Assembly: GCA_002049455.2 (NCBI GenBank)
Contig: KV918888.1
Coordinates: forward strand, 1-64,000
Reading direction: 5' to 3'
DNA: 64,000 nt
Origin: Porphyra umbilicalis
Lineage: Eukaryota > Rhodophyta > Bangiophyceae > Bangiales > Bangiaceae
The notes below the pieces were generated by a model. That model did not search any database and had not been told where the DNA came from. It saw only the letters and a list, made by a program, of their open reading frames with translations. The position numbers and the translations under genes were made by a program. This document shows positions 54,950 through 64,000 of this stretch, in pieces; the stretch's first letter is position 1, and the number at the start of each line of letters is the position of its first letter.

Positions 54950-56270
54950 ACAGGGTTGGGCGGCGGCAGCCGCCGCGTTTGTCGCGCTTGCGCGGCGGCC
55001 GCGGTCGCCGCCGCACTTGTTGTTGTTGCGCGGCGGCCGCCGCGCCTGTTGTTGTTGCGCGGCGGCCGCCGCGCCTGTTGTTGTTGCGCGGCGGCCGCCG
55101 CGCCTGTTGTTGTTGCCCGGCGGCCGCCGCGCCTGTTGTTGTTGCGCGGCGGCCGCTGCACTTGCTGTTGCGCGGCGGCCGCCGCAATTGTCGTCGTTGC
55201 GCTGCTGCCGACGTGCTTTGGTCTGTTCGACGGCGGCCTCCGCGCGTGTTGCTGCCGTGCGGCGGCCGGCGCCTTTGTTGTCGCTGCGCGGCGGCCGCCG
55301 CACGTGATTATGCGCGACGGCCGCCGCACTTGTCGTTGCGCTGCGGCCGCCGCCCTTGGGGTCGTTGTACGGCGGCCGCCGCACGTACCGTTGCGGCCGG
55401 GCGGGGTGCCGCCGCACGTGTTGCTGTCGAGCGGCGCGACGGCCACCACACTTGTTGCTGCTGTGCGGCTACCGCCGCCCGTGTTGTCGCTGCGCGGCGG
55501 CCGCCGCACGTGATTATGCGCGGCGGCCGCCACACTTGTTGTTGTGCTGCGGCCGCCACCCTTGGTGTTGTTGTGCGGCGGCCGCCGCACGTGTCGTTGC
55601 GTCCGAGCGGTGCGCCGAGCGGCAGCAGCTCTTGGTGTGGATGCACGGCGGCCGCCGCACGTCTTGTTGTTGCGCTGCGGCAGCCGTGTACACGGGCGTG
55701 GCGCGGCTGCCGCCGCACGTGTTGTTGCTGAGAGGCGGCCGCCGCACGTGCCGTTGTCCAGCGGCGCGACGGCCGCCACACTTGTTGCTGCCGTGCGGCG
55801 GGCGCCGCCCTTGTTGTCGCTGCGCGGCGGCCGCCGCACGTGATTATGCGCGACGGCCGCCGCACTTGTCGTTGCGCTGCGGCCGCCGCCCTTGTGTTGT
55901 TGTACGGCGGCCGCCGCACCTGTCGTTGCGTCCGGGCAGGGTGCCGGGCGGTAGCGGCCCCTGGTGTTGTTGCACCGCGGCCGCCGCACGTCTTGATGTT
56001 GCGCGGCGGCCGACGTGTAAACGGGCGTGGCGCGGCGACCGCCGCACGTGTTGTTGCTGAGCGGCGGCCGCAGCACGTGTGGTTGTAGAGCGGCGCGACG
56101 GCCGCCACGCTTGTTTGGGCTGTGCGGCAGCGGCGGCCGCCACACCTGCTGCTGTGCGGCAGCCGCAGTAAGAGAGGGTGTGGCGCGCGGCGGCCGCCGA
56201 ACTTTGTGTTCATGTGCGGCGGCTGCCGCACGTGTGCGTGCTGCACGGCGCTCGCCGCTCATGTTGTAAA
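54950..56270. repeat. GGCCGCCGC-based satellite array
   Basis: About 55015-55165 contains five to six copies of a 27-bp unit (TGTTGTTGTTGCGCGGCGGCC core). To the right the array continues as looser units in which the palindrome GCGGCGGCCGCCGC recurs every 35-60 bases, usually followed by ACGTG, ACTTG or CCTTG. All reading frames through it are repetitive. Confidence 0.85.
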
Positions 56271-56389
56271 GGCCCCGTCCCCCTCCCCAACCCCAGCCAC
56301 CGCGGCAAGGCCGGGCCCATCCCCCCCCCCTACTCTCGCCACCGCTTCGTCAGGACGGGACCTATCCCCCCGCCCTACACCAGCCACCG

Positions 56390-57215
56390 CATCGCCGTGC
56401 GGCTGCCGGTGGGCGGCGTTGCGATAGCGGCGGCCGCCAGCCCTCGCAGTGGGCGCTGGCAGCCGCTGCAAACACAGCGCAAAGTCGTGGCACATCTCCC
56501 CCCCCCCCATGCATGCACCACATTGCCGTGTACGCCGCGCCACCCGGCTGGCCGCGTGGGCGGTGCGCGCACGCGGCCAAAGGTCCGCCACATCCCCACC
56601 CCCGCCCCCCGCGAGCGCACTCACGCGGTCTGTTGTCGGCCGCCGGTGGGCGGTCTCGCGATCGCTGCGGCCGCCAGCGCTCGCACTGGGCTCTGGCGGC
56701 CGCCGGACACACGGCACAAAGACAGGTCCCATCCCTCCCCCCGACGAACGCATCGCCGTGCGCACCGAGCCACTCAGCTGTCCGCGCGGGCGGCGCGCGT
56801 GGACGCGCGCGGCCTAAGCTCCGGCGCATCCCCCCCCCCCTCCACACAGGCACGCCAGGTCAGCAGTCGGCCGCCGGTGGGCGGCCTCGCGGTAGCCGCG
56901 GCCGAGAGCTCTCGCAGCTGGCGCGGAGGCAGGCGCGGTACACACAGCGCAAATAATGTACTGGGCGGATCCCCCCCCCCACACCAGCGACCGCGTCGCT
57001 GCGTGCCGCGCCACTCAGCTGGCTGCGCAAGCGGCGGGCGCGGAGGCACGTGGGCACTGGTCCGCCGCATCCCTCCCCCCCCACCCCCGGGAGGTACGCG
57101 CACGGTTGCCGCGCGGCCGCCGGTGCACCGGCCACCACGAGGCCGCCCACCGGTGGGCGGCCTCGTGGTGGCCGCGGCTGCCAGCGCTCGCAGTGTGCGC
57201 TGGCGGCAGACCCTC
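56390..57215. repeat. imperfect direct repeats of about 235 bp
   Basis: The phrase GCCGGTGGGCGG recurs at 56405, 56642 and 56873, and a variant near 57153. Each is followed by a GCGGCCGCCAGC-like segment, a CACACAGCGCAAA-like segment, a C-rich tract and CGCGCCAC(T/C)CAGCTGG-like sequence. Spacing is 230-280 bases. Confidence 0.75.
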
Positions 57216-57850
57216 GGGCGCCTTTGCAGCCTTGATTGGCTGGATTGGCTGGATGGTGACAGTCGCCTAGACTGCTGACCGATCGATCACGAAAAGAGTG
57301 CATGACCATTAATACGTATTAAGATTTGCCGCGGTGACGACCGAAAGAGCCCGACGCCCACACCAGTGACAGCCCCCCCCCCGGCGGCTGCGGCTGCGCC
57401 TTCCCCTGTGGCGCGAGAGGCCGATTTGGGGGCCCGCGCGGCCTGTGCCGCGGCCTGTGCCACGAGCAACATTGTCTCTCGCCAAGTCGGCAGCCGCCCC
57501 CCAGCGTGCGCGCATGGCAAGCCGCCGCCGCGCCAGAGCTGATTGTGCCTCGCGCCCGTCCTGCACCCAGGCTGTTTTGCGAGTACGAAGGTGATAGGAA
57601 AAAAAAAACCCTGCCCAACGGGGAAAAAAAAAAAACCATCTGCAGCTATGAGTACACGCCCTGCAGCACCACAGCGACTACGACACTCCCGCACAAACAG
57701 AATACGCGACACATACACAGCAACACAACGCATACAAAGAAGTCCCATACAAAGATGCACCGCGAGCGACACACAAAGAGCGTCTGCGGGCCAAGAAAAA
57801 GAGAGAAGACAAAAGCACGAACAAGACGAGACGCAATAGGCATTGGTAAC
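57216..57850. other. unique spacer between satellite array and ORF1
   Basis: AT-richer sequence with A8-A11 tracts at 57600-57636 and a very A-rich stretch to 57840, suited to the 3' untranslated region of the minus-strand ORF1 gene. No other gene is seen. Confidence 0.5.
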
Positions 57851-60001
57851 TCAGGCGCTCGCTTCCGAGTCGCTCCCGTCCGAGTTCCCCGACTCGGACG
57901 AGGAGCGGCCGCCGTAGCGCGCGAACTTGGCAATAATGTCTGAGTCAAAGCCGTCAAAGCCGCCGCCGTCGGACGTCGACTCGTCGGACGACGACGCCGA
58001 CGGCGGTGGCCGCTTGCGGCACTGCTTTGCACGCGCAGGGGGGCGAGCGGTCGCCGCGGGTCCGGATGTAAAGGCGGCGGCAGCCGCTGGTACAGACAAT
58101 GCGGCCGCCGCCGCGGACACGACTGACGTGGACGGCGTGGCAGCCGCCGCGGCCGCTTCCGTTGACGGCTCCGTCATATCGATGGTCGACGGCAGCGGCG
58201 ATGCCAAGGCGGCGCTCGCGTTCTTCAGCTTGGTGGCCATCGCCCGGCGGCCGCGCAGAGTCAAAGCCACTTGCGTTGCGGCCGACGGCGCTGTCGCACC
58301 CGCAGCCGGCCTCGGCGGCATAGCAGCGGCCGCCGTGGAGGACGAGGCAGCGCCTGGGCTAAGAGCCGGCGATGCAGCAGTGGCGGCCGCCAGCGGCAGA
58401 GCCCGAGATGCACCAAGGGCGGCCGCCGCCGCCGGTGGCCGAGTACGCGACGCAGCCGCGCGAGTAGCCTCGAGCCGAGCCCGCGATATGGCCGCGGCGG
58501 TCGTCATCGGCCGCTTCGGCCGCCACGGCGGAGCAGTAGCGGCCGCCGCTCCTCGAGCGGCCGCCCGCACCGATGACGCCGCTGCGGCAGCCGCGGCAGC
58601 CGCCGGCGGAGCAGCGGCAGCCGCAAATGCAGGAGAAGCGGAGGGCGTCGTCGACGATTGCGTCCCGCCCGAAGTGGGAGCAGCACGGCCGGCCACCGGT
58701 GCCGAGCTGGCCGCCGCCGGTGCCTTAGTTGATCCAGCGGCGGCCGCCGACAATACGCGCGCGGTGGAGGCAGAGCCGGTAGCCGCCGACGCTGGTGATG
58801 GGGATGCACCTTCGGCGGCCGCCGACGCTGGGGATGCACCATCGGCGGCCGCCGGCGCCGCACCTGACGACTTGGCGCGATGCGTATTGCCTGATGGAAC
58901 CAGGAAGATGTCGCCGTCGCCGTCGACGGCGATGACTTTAATCGCCTCGGCCACCGCTGCTTCCCCAGACGCCGAGACGTCGTCAACGGGTGACCCGCCG
59001 GCCGCCGCACCAGCGGGGGGCGGAGCCGCGCCACCAGTTCCGTCTGCGGCGTCGCCCGACGCCCCCCCGGCGGCGGCCGGCTCGCCACGAGACACCTTGA
59101 TGCCCTCTTTGGCCATCATCTTCTGCGTCTGATGCGCCCAGTACGCCGCCCCCATCGCCGTCTCGCGCATGAAGGGCTGGCTGAATGCCATCATCATGGT
59201 CCGCTGCTCCGTCGCGTCGCCAAGCTTCTCCACAGCGCTTGCGACGCGGCCGATCGTGCGGTCATCCAAAATGTTCTCGGCACGGGCACGCTTGGCCGCC
59301 TTGGTACCGAGAGGGCGGTCCCCCCACGGCTCGTCGTCACTGTCAATGACGTCGACCGCCGCCGGTGCGCCGCCAGCATTGTTACCGGCGGCCGCCTTCG
59401 CTGCGGCCGCCGGTGCCGGGTCGCCGTCGGCAGCCTGCTGCTCCGCGGCGTCGCCGCCGCCATCCACACCAGCGGCGGCCGCCGCGCTTGCCGCCAACTT
59501 CACTTGCTTGTCGGCGGCCTTCTTCTGGATTGAAGCAAAGGCAGCGGCCGCCGACTTGAAACGGTCCTGATCCTTGAGCTGCTCCCAATAATGTGCCCAG
59601 GGGCACGACACTTGCTTCTTGCGCCGCTTAGTGGTCTTGCCCTTGGCGACGTCGTCCTCGTGGTCGCCGCGGATGCGACTGTAGATGTTGCTGCTGCAGT
59701 AGAGGCCCTCCGCACAGTTGATGAGGTCGGCGTGTGAGGCAATGCCCGTCGGCTTGGACAGGCGCGCCTGCACCACGCAGCTGGAAAACTCCATGACGCC
59801 CGCCACGATCTTGGCCCACTGCTTCCTCATGGATTCAAACCCCCGCTGCTCCCGCGCCGCGGCGCCCGGCTCTCCGCGGAGCAGCTGCAGCCAGCCCGTC
59901 AGCGCCCGCCGCCAAAAGTCCTTGCCTGACTGGTCGGTCCCACGGATTGGGTTGTTCGCCTCGATAAGCCATGCCTTGATCAATGCATCGTTCTCAGCCA
60001 T
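57851..60001 (-). CDS. Myb/SANT-like protein, Harbinger ORF1 type
   Basis: The product has 716 residues from the Met at 60001 (a Met at 60025 would add eight). The N-terminal 120 residues fit the Myb/SANT-like (NAM-associated) domain of PIF/Harbinger ORF1 proteins: NDALIKAWLIEANNPIRGTDQSG starts the motif when read in two parts, with FWRRALTGWLQLL and MRKQWAKIVAGVMEFSSCVV after it. ORF1 proteins bind transposon ends and carry the transposase into the nucleus. Further on are a basic patch KTTKRRKKQ, VDVIDSDDEPWGDRPLGTKAAKRAR and an alanine-rich low-complexity half. The tail is acidic (SSSDESTSDGGG to GSDSEASA). The frame is intact over 2.1 kb despite the alanine-rich stretch. It faces the transposase across the satellite array. 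Confidence 0.8.
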   Translation of the reverse strand: MAENDALIKAWLIEANNPIRGTDQSGKDFWRRALTGWLQLLRGEPGAAAREQRGFESMRKQWAKIVAGVMEFSSCVVQARLSKPTGIASHADLINCAEGLYCSSNIYSRIRGDHEDDVAKGKTTKRRKKQVSCPWAHYWEQLKDQDRFKSAAAAFASIQKKAADKQVKLAASAAAAAGVDGGGDAAEQQAADGDPAPAAAAKAAAGNNAGGAPAAVDVIDSDDEPWGDRPLGTKAAKRARAENILDDRTIGRVASAVEKLGDATEQRTMMMAFSQPFMRETAMGAAYWAHQTQKMMAKEGIKVSRGEPAAAGGASGDAADGTGGAAPPPAGAAAGGSPVDDVSASGEAAVAEAIKVIAVDGDGDIFLVPSGNTHRAKSSGAAPAAADGASPASAAAEGASPSPASAATGSASTARVLSAAAAGSTKAPAAASSAPVAGRAAPTSGGTQSSTTPSASPAFAAAAAPPAAAAAAAAASSVRAAARGAAAATAPPWRPKRPMTTAAAISRARLEATRAAASRTRPPAAAAALGASRALPLAAATAASPALSPGAASSSTAAAAMPPRPAAGATAPSAATQVALTLRGRRAMATKLKNASAALASPLPSTIDMTEPSTEAAAAAATPSTSVVSAAAAALSVPAAAAAFTSGPAATARPPARAKQCRKRPPPSASSSDESTSDGGGFDGFDSDIIAKFARYGGRSSSESGNSDGSDSEASA

Positions 60002-60030
60002 CGTCCACGCTGGTCCGCGCCCCATACTCG

Positions 60031-61770
60031 CTAAAGGGCGCGGCCGCCGGCACGGCGACGGGTCGCTGGCGGCAGGGGGGGACGGCCACCCGTGCGGCGC
60101 TTGACGGGCGGCCGACCGACAGCACCGTCGGCAGGTACAGAGTCGGCCACCGGCCGACCGGATGCGCCGGCGGCAGCGACAGAGTCGGCGGCCGGCCGAC
60201 CAACGGCAGCGGCGGCAGCGACAGAGTCGGCGGCCGGCCGACCAACGGCAGCGGCGGCAGCGACAGAGTCGGCGACCGGCCGACCGACGGCAGCGGCGGC
60301 AGCGGCAGAGGCGGCGGCCGGCCGACCGACGGCAGCGGCGGCAGCGGCAGAGGCGGCGGCGGCACCACCAGGGTTGGCGGCGGCCAAGTACCGTCCTCGT
60401 ACGTACGCCAAGGCCGCCGCCGCTCTGCTCGAAGCCTGCGCCGCCTTCGTCGCAGCAACACTCGCGTTGGTAGCCTCAACTTTGGCCCGCGCTGCGGCGG
60501 CGACCGCCGCCCGGTACTTCGCCGACGCGGTCGCCGACTCGGCTGCCGCTGCGGTCGCAGTAGCCGCCGCCTCGGCGGAGGCGACCGCAGCCGCAGAGGC
60601 GGCGGCGACCGAGGTGCGATGAACAGCCGCCCGATCCTCAGGAGTGCGAATGAGGACGAAGCGCCGCTCGCGGACGGCAGGTTGCGCCCACTGCTGCCGG
60701 GGCGGCCGCTTGCCAAAGAGGGACAGCGCGGGGGTGGCGGCAGCCGCAGCCCCGACCGCAGTGACAGAGGGTGCCTCTACTGGAGTTCTCGCCCCGGCGG
60801 CCTCGGGCCCGGCCGCCGCTCGTCGGGTGGCGGCGGGTTGTCCCCCGGCCACCTGGGCGGGCTTAGCGGTCGCTCCTGCCCTGGTTGCTGGCCTACCGAC
60901 GGGCCGCCCGCCGTCCACCGACCCGGGCTTGGAGGCAGCTCGTTGAGCGTCGCGCCGCCCGTCCACCTTGGTGGGCTTGGCTGCCGACCTTTGGGCGGCC
61001 CGCCGCCCGTCCACCTTCGCGGGCTTGGCTGCCGACCGTTGGGCGGCCCGCCGCCCGTCCACCTCGGCGGGCTTGGATGCCGACCGTTGGGCGGCGCACC
61101 GCCAGTCCACCTCGGTGGGCTCGGCTGCCGACGGTTGGGCGGCGCGCCGCCCGTCCACCTCTGCGGGCTTGGCTGCCGACCGTTGGGCGGCGCGCCGCCC
61201 GTCCACCTCGGTGGGCTCGGCTGCCGACGGTTGGGCGGCGCGCCGCCCGTCCACCTCTGCGGGCTTGGCTGCCGACCGTTGGGCGGCCCGCCGCCCGTCC
61301 ACCGCGGCGGGCGTGGCTGACGACGGTCGGTCGGCGCGCCGCTCGTCCACCGCGGCGGGCTTGGCTGACGACGGTCGGTCGGCGCGCCGCCCATCCACCG
61401 CGGCGGGCTTGGCTGCCGACGGTCGAGCGGCGTGCCGCCCGTCCACCGCGGCGGGCTTGGATGACGACGGTCGGGCGGCGCGCCGCCCGTCCACCGCGGC
61501 GGCGTCCACGGCCGTCGTTCTTGTAGTGGCGCGCCGCCCGTCCACGGCGGCGGAGGTGGTCGACGGGTTGGTGGCAGACGACCACCTTGCAGAACTGGAC
61601 GCGGTGGGGGGGGCGGGCAGCAGCAGTCGCACTGGCAGTGCGCCAAGTGCGGGGCGACCGCGTCGTTCCAGTCGCGAAGCAGCCGCCGATCTTCGTCGTT
61701 CCGCCACCGCTGCCGCCTCCGCTGGGCCCTCCGCCGCTTGGTGTCGGGAGGCTTCTTCTCCCAAATCATG
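60031..61770 (-). CDS. 16-residue-repeat protein, uncharacterised; frame changes once
   Basis: From the Met at 61770 the sequence reads MIWEKKPPDTKRRRAQRRR, then WRNDEDRRLLRDWND, a short Myb-like stretch, and a Cys cluster CQCDCCC. A G7 run at about 61604 then requires a frame change to enter an open frame that continues to 60031. That frame contains about 12 copies of a 48-bp repeat (61000-61560) coding for VDGRRAAQRSAAKPAE and variants. After it come a Lys/Arg-rich part (FGKRPPRQQWAQPAVRERRF, LIRTPEDRAAVHRT), an Ala-rich helix, and about six copies of a 42-bp repeat (60170-60370) coding for AAAAAVGRPVADSV-type units. The stop lies 30 bases before the ORF1 start, on the same strand. It may be a third transposon gene or an upstream part of ORF1. 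Function unknown. Confidence 0.4.
   Translation of the reverse strand, partial: HDLGEEASRHQAAEGPAEAAAVAERRRSAAASRLERRGRPALGALPVRLLLPAPPTASSSARWSSATNPSTTSAAVDGRRATTRTTAVDAAAVDGRRAARPSSSKPAAVDGRHAARPSAAKPAAVDGRRADRPSSAKPAAVDERRADRPSSATPAAVDGRRAAQRSAAKPAEVDGRRAAQPSAAEPTEVDGRRAAQRSAAKPAEVDGRRAAQPSAAEPTEVDWRCAAQRSASKPAEVDGRRAAQRSAAKPAKVDGRRAAQRSAAKPTKVDGRRDAQRAASKPGSVDGGRPVGRPATRAGATAKPAQVAGGQPAATRRAAAGPEAAGARTPVEAPSVTAVGAAAAATPALSLFGKRPPRQQWAQPAVRERRFVLIRTPEDRAAVHRTSVAAASAAAVASAEAAATATAAAAESATASAKYRAAVAAAARAKVEATNASVAATKAAQASSRAAAALAYVRGRYLAAANPGGAAAASAAAAAAVGRPAAASAAAAAAVGRPVADSVAAAAAVGRPAADSVAAAAAVGRPAADSVAAAGASGRPVADSVPADGAVGRPPVKRRTGGRPPLPPATRRRAGGRAL
60170..60370. repeat. 42-bp tandem repeat, four to five copies
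   Basis: Unit: GGCAGCGGCGGCAGCGACAG followed by AGTCGGCGGCCGGCCGACCAAC. The copies near 60300 carry GGC instead of GAC changes. Confidence 0.85.
60950..61570. repeat. 48-bp tandem repeat, about twelve copies
   Basis: Unit begins GTCCACCTCGGCGGGCTTGG and continues CTGCCGACCGTTGGGCGGCG with CGCCGCCC. Two sequence variants (CGGTGGGCTCGG and CTGCGGGCTTGG) alternate between 61100 and 61270, which suggests higher-order duplication. Confidence 0.9.
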
Positions 61771-61849
61771 GCGTCGGCAGCCGCCCCTGAATAGGAGAGG
61801 ACCAACCACCGGGGGCGGCCACCGGCCACGCGAGCCACGGGCGGCAGCA

Positions 61850-62160
61850 AGCCGCAGCAGCCGGGGACGGCAGCCGCCCACACAACCAGCGCGCGGCAGC
61901 CGCCCACACCGCCGATGGGCGGCAGCCGCCCACACCACCGACCGGCAGCCGCAGCAGCCGGTGACGGCAGCCGCCCACACAACCAGCGCGCCGCCGCCGC
62001 CCACACCGCCGACGGGCGGCAGCCGCACACACCACCGGCGAGCGGCCGCCGCCCACACAACCAGCGCGCGGCGGCCGCCCACACCGCCGACGGGCGGCAG
62101 CCGTCCACACCACCGGCGCGCGGCCGCCGCCCACAGCACCACACCACCGGCAAGCGGACG
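61850..62160. repeat. GCAGCCGCCCACAC satellite
   Basis: About fifteen imperfect copies of a 20-28 bp unit built from GGCAGCCGCCCACAC with ACCACCG or AACCAGCG spacers. Several larger segments recur (CACACAACCAGCGCG at 61881, 61980 and 62053). Confidence 0.8.
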
Positions 62161-62273
62161 GAAAGCGCGCGCGCGCCAAGCGCGTCAACGCGTGCCCCCC
62201 TCTGGCAGCGCAGGCGGCCGCCAAGCGCGCACTGGCGCGGCAGCCGCCCCCGCCGTGGCCGCACCCGCCGCAC

Positions 62274-62320
<47 letters not shown>

Positions 62321-63503
62321 CCCCGGAAGCCGCCCACGAAAGGAGGGGGGGGGGCCCGGGAGAGGCAAACCGACGTGGGAGACGGAACGGGGTGGTGGGG
62401 GGGTATCGCCCCAGAAGGGGCCCACAAAGCAAGTCAAAAAGCGCGCGCAAGCTCGAGCCCAAACCCGCCGTGCACCGGCCGCTGTCAAGGGCACGGCCGC
62501 CGCAAAAAAAGGGCGCGCAAAAAAAGCGCGCGCACGACGGGCAGCCGCGTCAGCGACGATGGCGCTGGCGGGGGTGTGACGATACCGCGCAAGAGAGGCG
62601 GGTGCTGGGCGGCACGCCGTGGGGGGCACGAAGCAAGCTTCCAACACGACGGCACGCCCTGCGAGCGTATGCCCCACCACCGACGCCACCGCCACATCCA
62701 CACCCCCCCCTCAGGGACACGCACCAGGGGTGGCCCGCGCCCGCGCGGGGCCCAAGACTAAACGCGTCGCCTCGAGCCCCGCCACCACACGCCTGCGCTG
62801 GGCCTCGACGGCAGCCGCCGCCACTTTTCTCAGCACGAGGCCGACGATGCGGGGCGTGACGGCTGCCGCGCGCGAGCCCGCCCGAAGAGCTGACAACCCC
62901 AGGCCGAGGCTGACAGACCGAGAAAAAGGTGCGAGCTAGAGCAAGGCTCCAGAAACGGGTCACGGGCACGGCGCAGAGAGAGCGCTCCAACGGTCGCAGA
63001 CATGAGCCAATCAAATGGAAGTCAGCTGGAGGCACGATTTCTGGAGAAATTGTCCTGCTGATGATGGTTCGCCTCAACCAATGAAAAGTGGCTGTACTGC
63101 TGACCATACGGAAGCGGCAGCCAGGCATCTTGGCCCAGGTCCCTCAGTGCTGTCGCGCCCACCTGTCGGCTGTCAGCCGTCACTAGGGACTGCGAGTCGC
63201 CTGCGGGGGGGCACGCCAGCGCGGCCTGCTCATGTCCGACGGGCGAACGGCCAGCAGCGCACGACGCGGCCGCGGTGGGGGGAAGTGGTGGACTCAGACA
63301 GCCTGGTCGGGGTGTCATAAGCAGGGCCTGCGGATCGTTCCTAAAACGATCCACGGCGCGCGCATGACGCGAGGCGATCGCGTGGCAAGCCGCCACGCGG
63401 TGGCGTTCGCGGCCGCCGTGTCTCGGTCGCGTCGTCAGCACGACGCGTGCCGGACACGAGACTCGATAGAGACCGGCCCTTCCCACACACAGTCGGACAC
63501 AGT
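62161..63503. other. intergenic region, no gene recognised
   Basis: A CCG/GCC trinucleotide stretch lies at 62275-62325. The remainder is mixed and no recognisable coding is seen. Confidence 0.4.
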
Positions 63504-64000
63504 GGGGCACGACCACGCTCGCAGCTGTTGGTGGTGGGCCCTGCCCGGGAGGATGCGTGACGGGAGGGCACCACCACGCTCGCAGCTGTTGGTGGTGGGC
63601 CCTGCCCGGGAGGAGGTGTGACGGGAGGGCACCACCACGCTCGCAGCTGTTGGTGGTGGGCCCTGCCCGGGAGGGGGTGTGGCGGGATGGCACCACCACG
63701 CTCCCAGCTGTTGGTGGTGGGCCCTGCCGGGAGGGGGTGTGGCGGGATGGCACCACCACGCTGGCAGCTGTTGGTGGTGGGCCCTGCCGGGAGGGGGTGT
63801 GGCGGGATGGCACCACCACGCTCGCAGCTGTTGGTGGTTGGCCCTGCTGGGGAGGGGGTGTGGCGGGATGGAACCAACACGCTCGCAGCTGTTGGTGGTG
63901 GGCCCTGCTGGGGAGGGGGTGTGGCGGGGGGGCACCACCACGCTGCCAGCTGTTGGTGGTGGGCCCTGCTGGGGAGGGGGTGTGGCGGGGGGACACCACC
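63504..64000. repeat. 61-bp minisatellite, at least eight copies, continuing past the window
   Basis: Unit: GCACCACCACGCTCGCAGCT then GTTGGTGGTGGGCCCTGC and GGGAGGGGGTGTGGCGGGATG. Copy starts at 63568, 63629, 63690, 63750, 63810, 63871, 63932 and 63992 give a period of 60-61 bases. AGCTGTTGGTGGTGGGCCCTGC is almost invariant; the G-rich end varies. Confidence 0.95.

Larger units (their letters stand above)
52600..61800. mobile_element. PIF/Harbinger-type DNA transposon region (extent approximate)
   Basis: The transposase (plus) and the Myb/SANT-like protein (minus) are the two proteins an autonomous Harbinger element carries. Here they lie tail to tail, about 3.1 kb apart, around satellite-like repeats. 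I could not find matching terminal inverted repeats or 3-bp target duplications, so the limits are only a frame for the gene pair. Confidence 0.55.

Noticed and set aside
56178-57278. Plus-strand open frame of 366 codons with repeated motifs
   Set aside because: The repetition comes from the 235-bp DNA repeats, whose period is not a constant multiple of three, and the peptide shows no domain.
63022-63999. Minus-strand Pro/His/Thr-rich frame of 325 codons
   Set aside because: It is a translation of the minisatellite; the 60-61 bp period changes frame between units, so a conserved product is unlikely.
63504-64000. CRISPR-like regular repeats
   Set aside because: Units are contiguous without unique spacers, and the genome is eukaryotic.

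Overview
The window is nuclear DNA of a eukaryote with a very GC-rich genome and few introns. Five genes can be joined across GT-AG introns of about 260-365 bases. One gene encodes a plastid terminal oxidase with a transit-peptide-like N terminus, so the organism is photosynthetic or descends from a photosynthetic lineage. A bangiophyte red alga (Porphyra/Pyropia type) fits the composition and low intron load. That is an inference; another GC-rich alga is not excluded.

Layout, left to right. A bZIP-like regulator runs off the left edge (minus strand, 1-2302). GNA1 (5522-6193, plus) and a three-exon QCR6 hinge protein (6776-7626, minus) converge. An extremely GC-rich island (about 7.7-13.9 kb) carries a Ski2/ISE2-type helicase-like gene whose ATPase motifs look degraded. 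Then come a PH/helical-bundle/Sel1-repeat protein (14.5-16.8 kb), a plastid atypical SDR (18.0-19.0), proteasome ATPase RPT6 (19.5-20.8), PTOX (21.5-22.8, minus), a transposon-like inverted-repeat block (23.2-24.4), the mRNA export factor ALY/REF (24.9-25.9, minus), a small two-exon gene (26.5-27.2) and an unknown membrane protein (27.9-29.4, minus).

A second GC-extreme stretch holds an alpha/beta-hydrolase lipase (31.4-33.8, minus), followed by a claudin-like tetraspan gene (36.1-36.8) and RACK1 (38.3-39.3, minus). A heat-shock transcription factor (40.2-43.4, plus) meets a PAK/STE20-like kinase with two CRIB-like motifs (43.7-47.2, minus). A short NB-ARC ATPase gene follows (49.3-51.0, minus).

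From 52.9 to about 61.8 kb lies material of a PIF/Harbinger DNA transposon: a DDE transposase (plus) and a Myb/SANT-like ORF1 protein (minus) placed tail to tail around about 2.3 kb of GC-rich satellite-like repeats, followed by a repeat-protein ORF. The window ends inside a 61-bp minisatellite.

Two properties run through the window. First, G or C homopolymers of 10-29 bases are abundant, and the reading frames of the helicase-like, lipase, HSF and kinase genes change mostly at such runs; repeat expansion and sequencing or assembly error cannot be separated from the sequence alone. Second, four of the five recognised introns begin GTACGT. The moderate-GC housekeeping genes (RPT6, RACK1, ALY, PTOX, GNA1, SDR) are intact.
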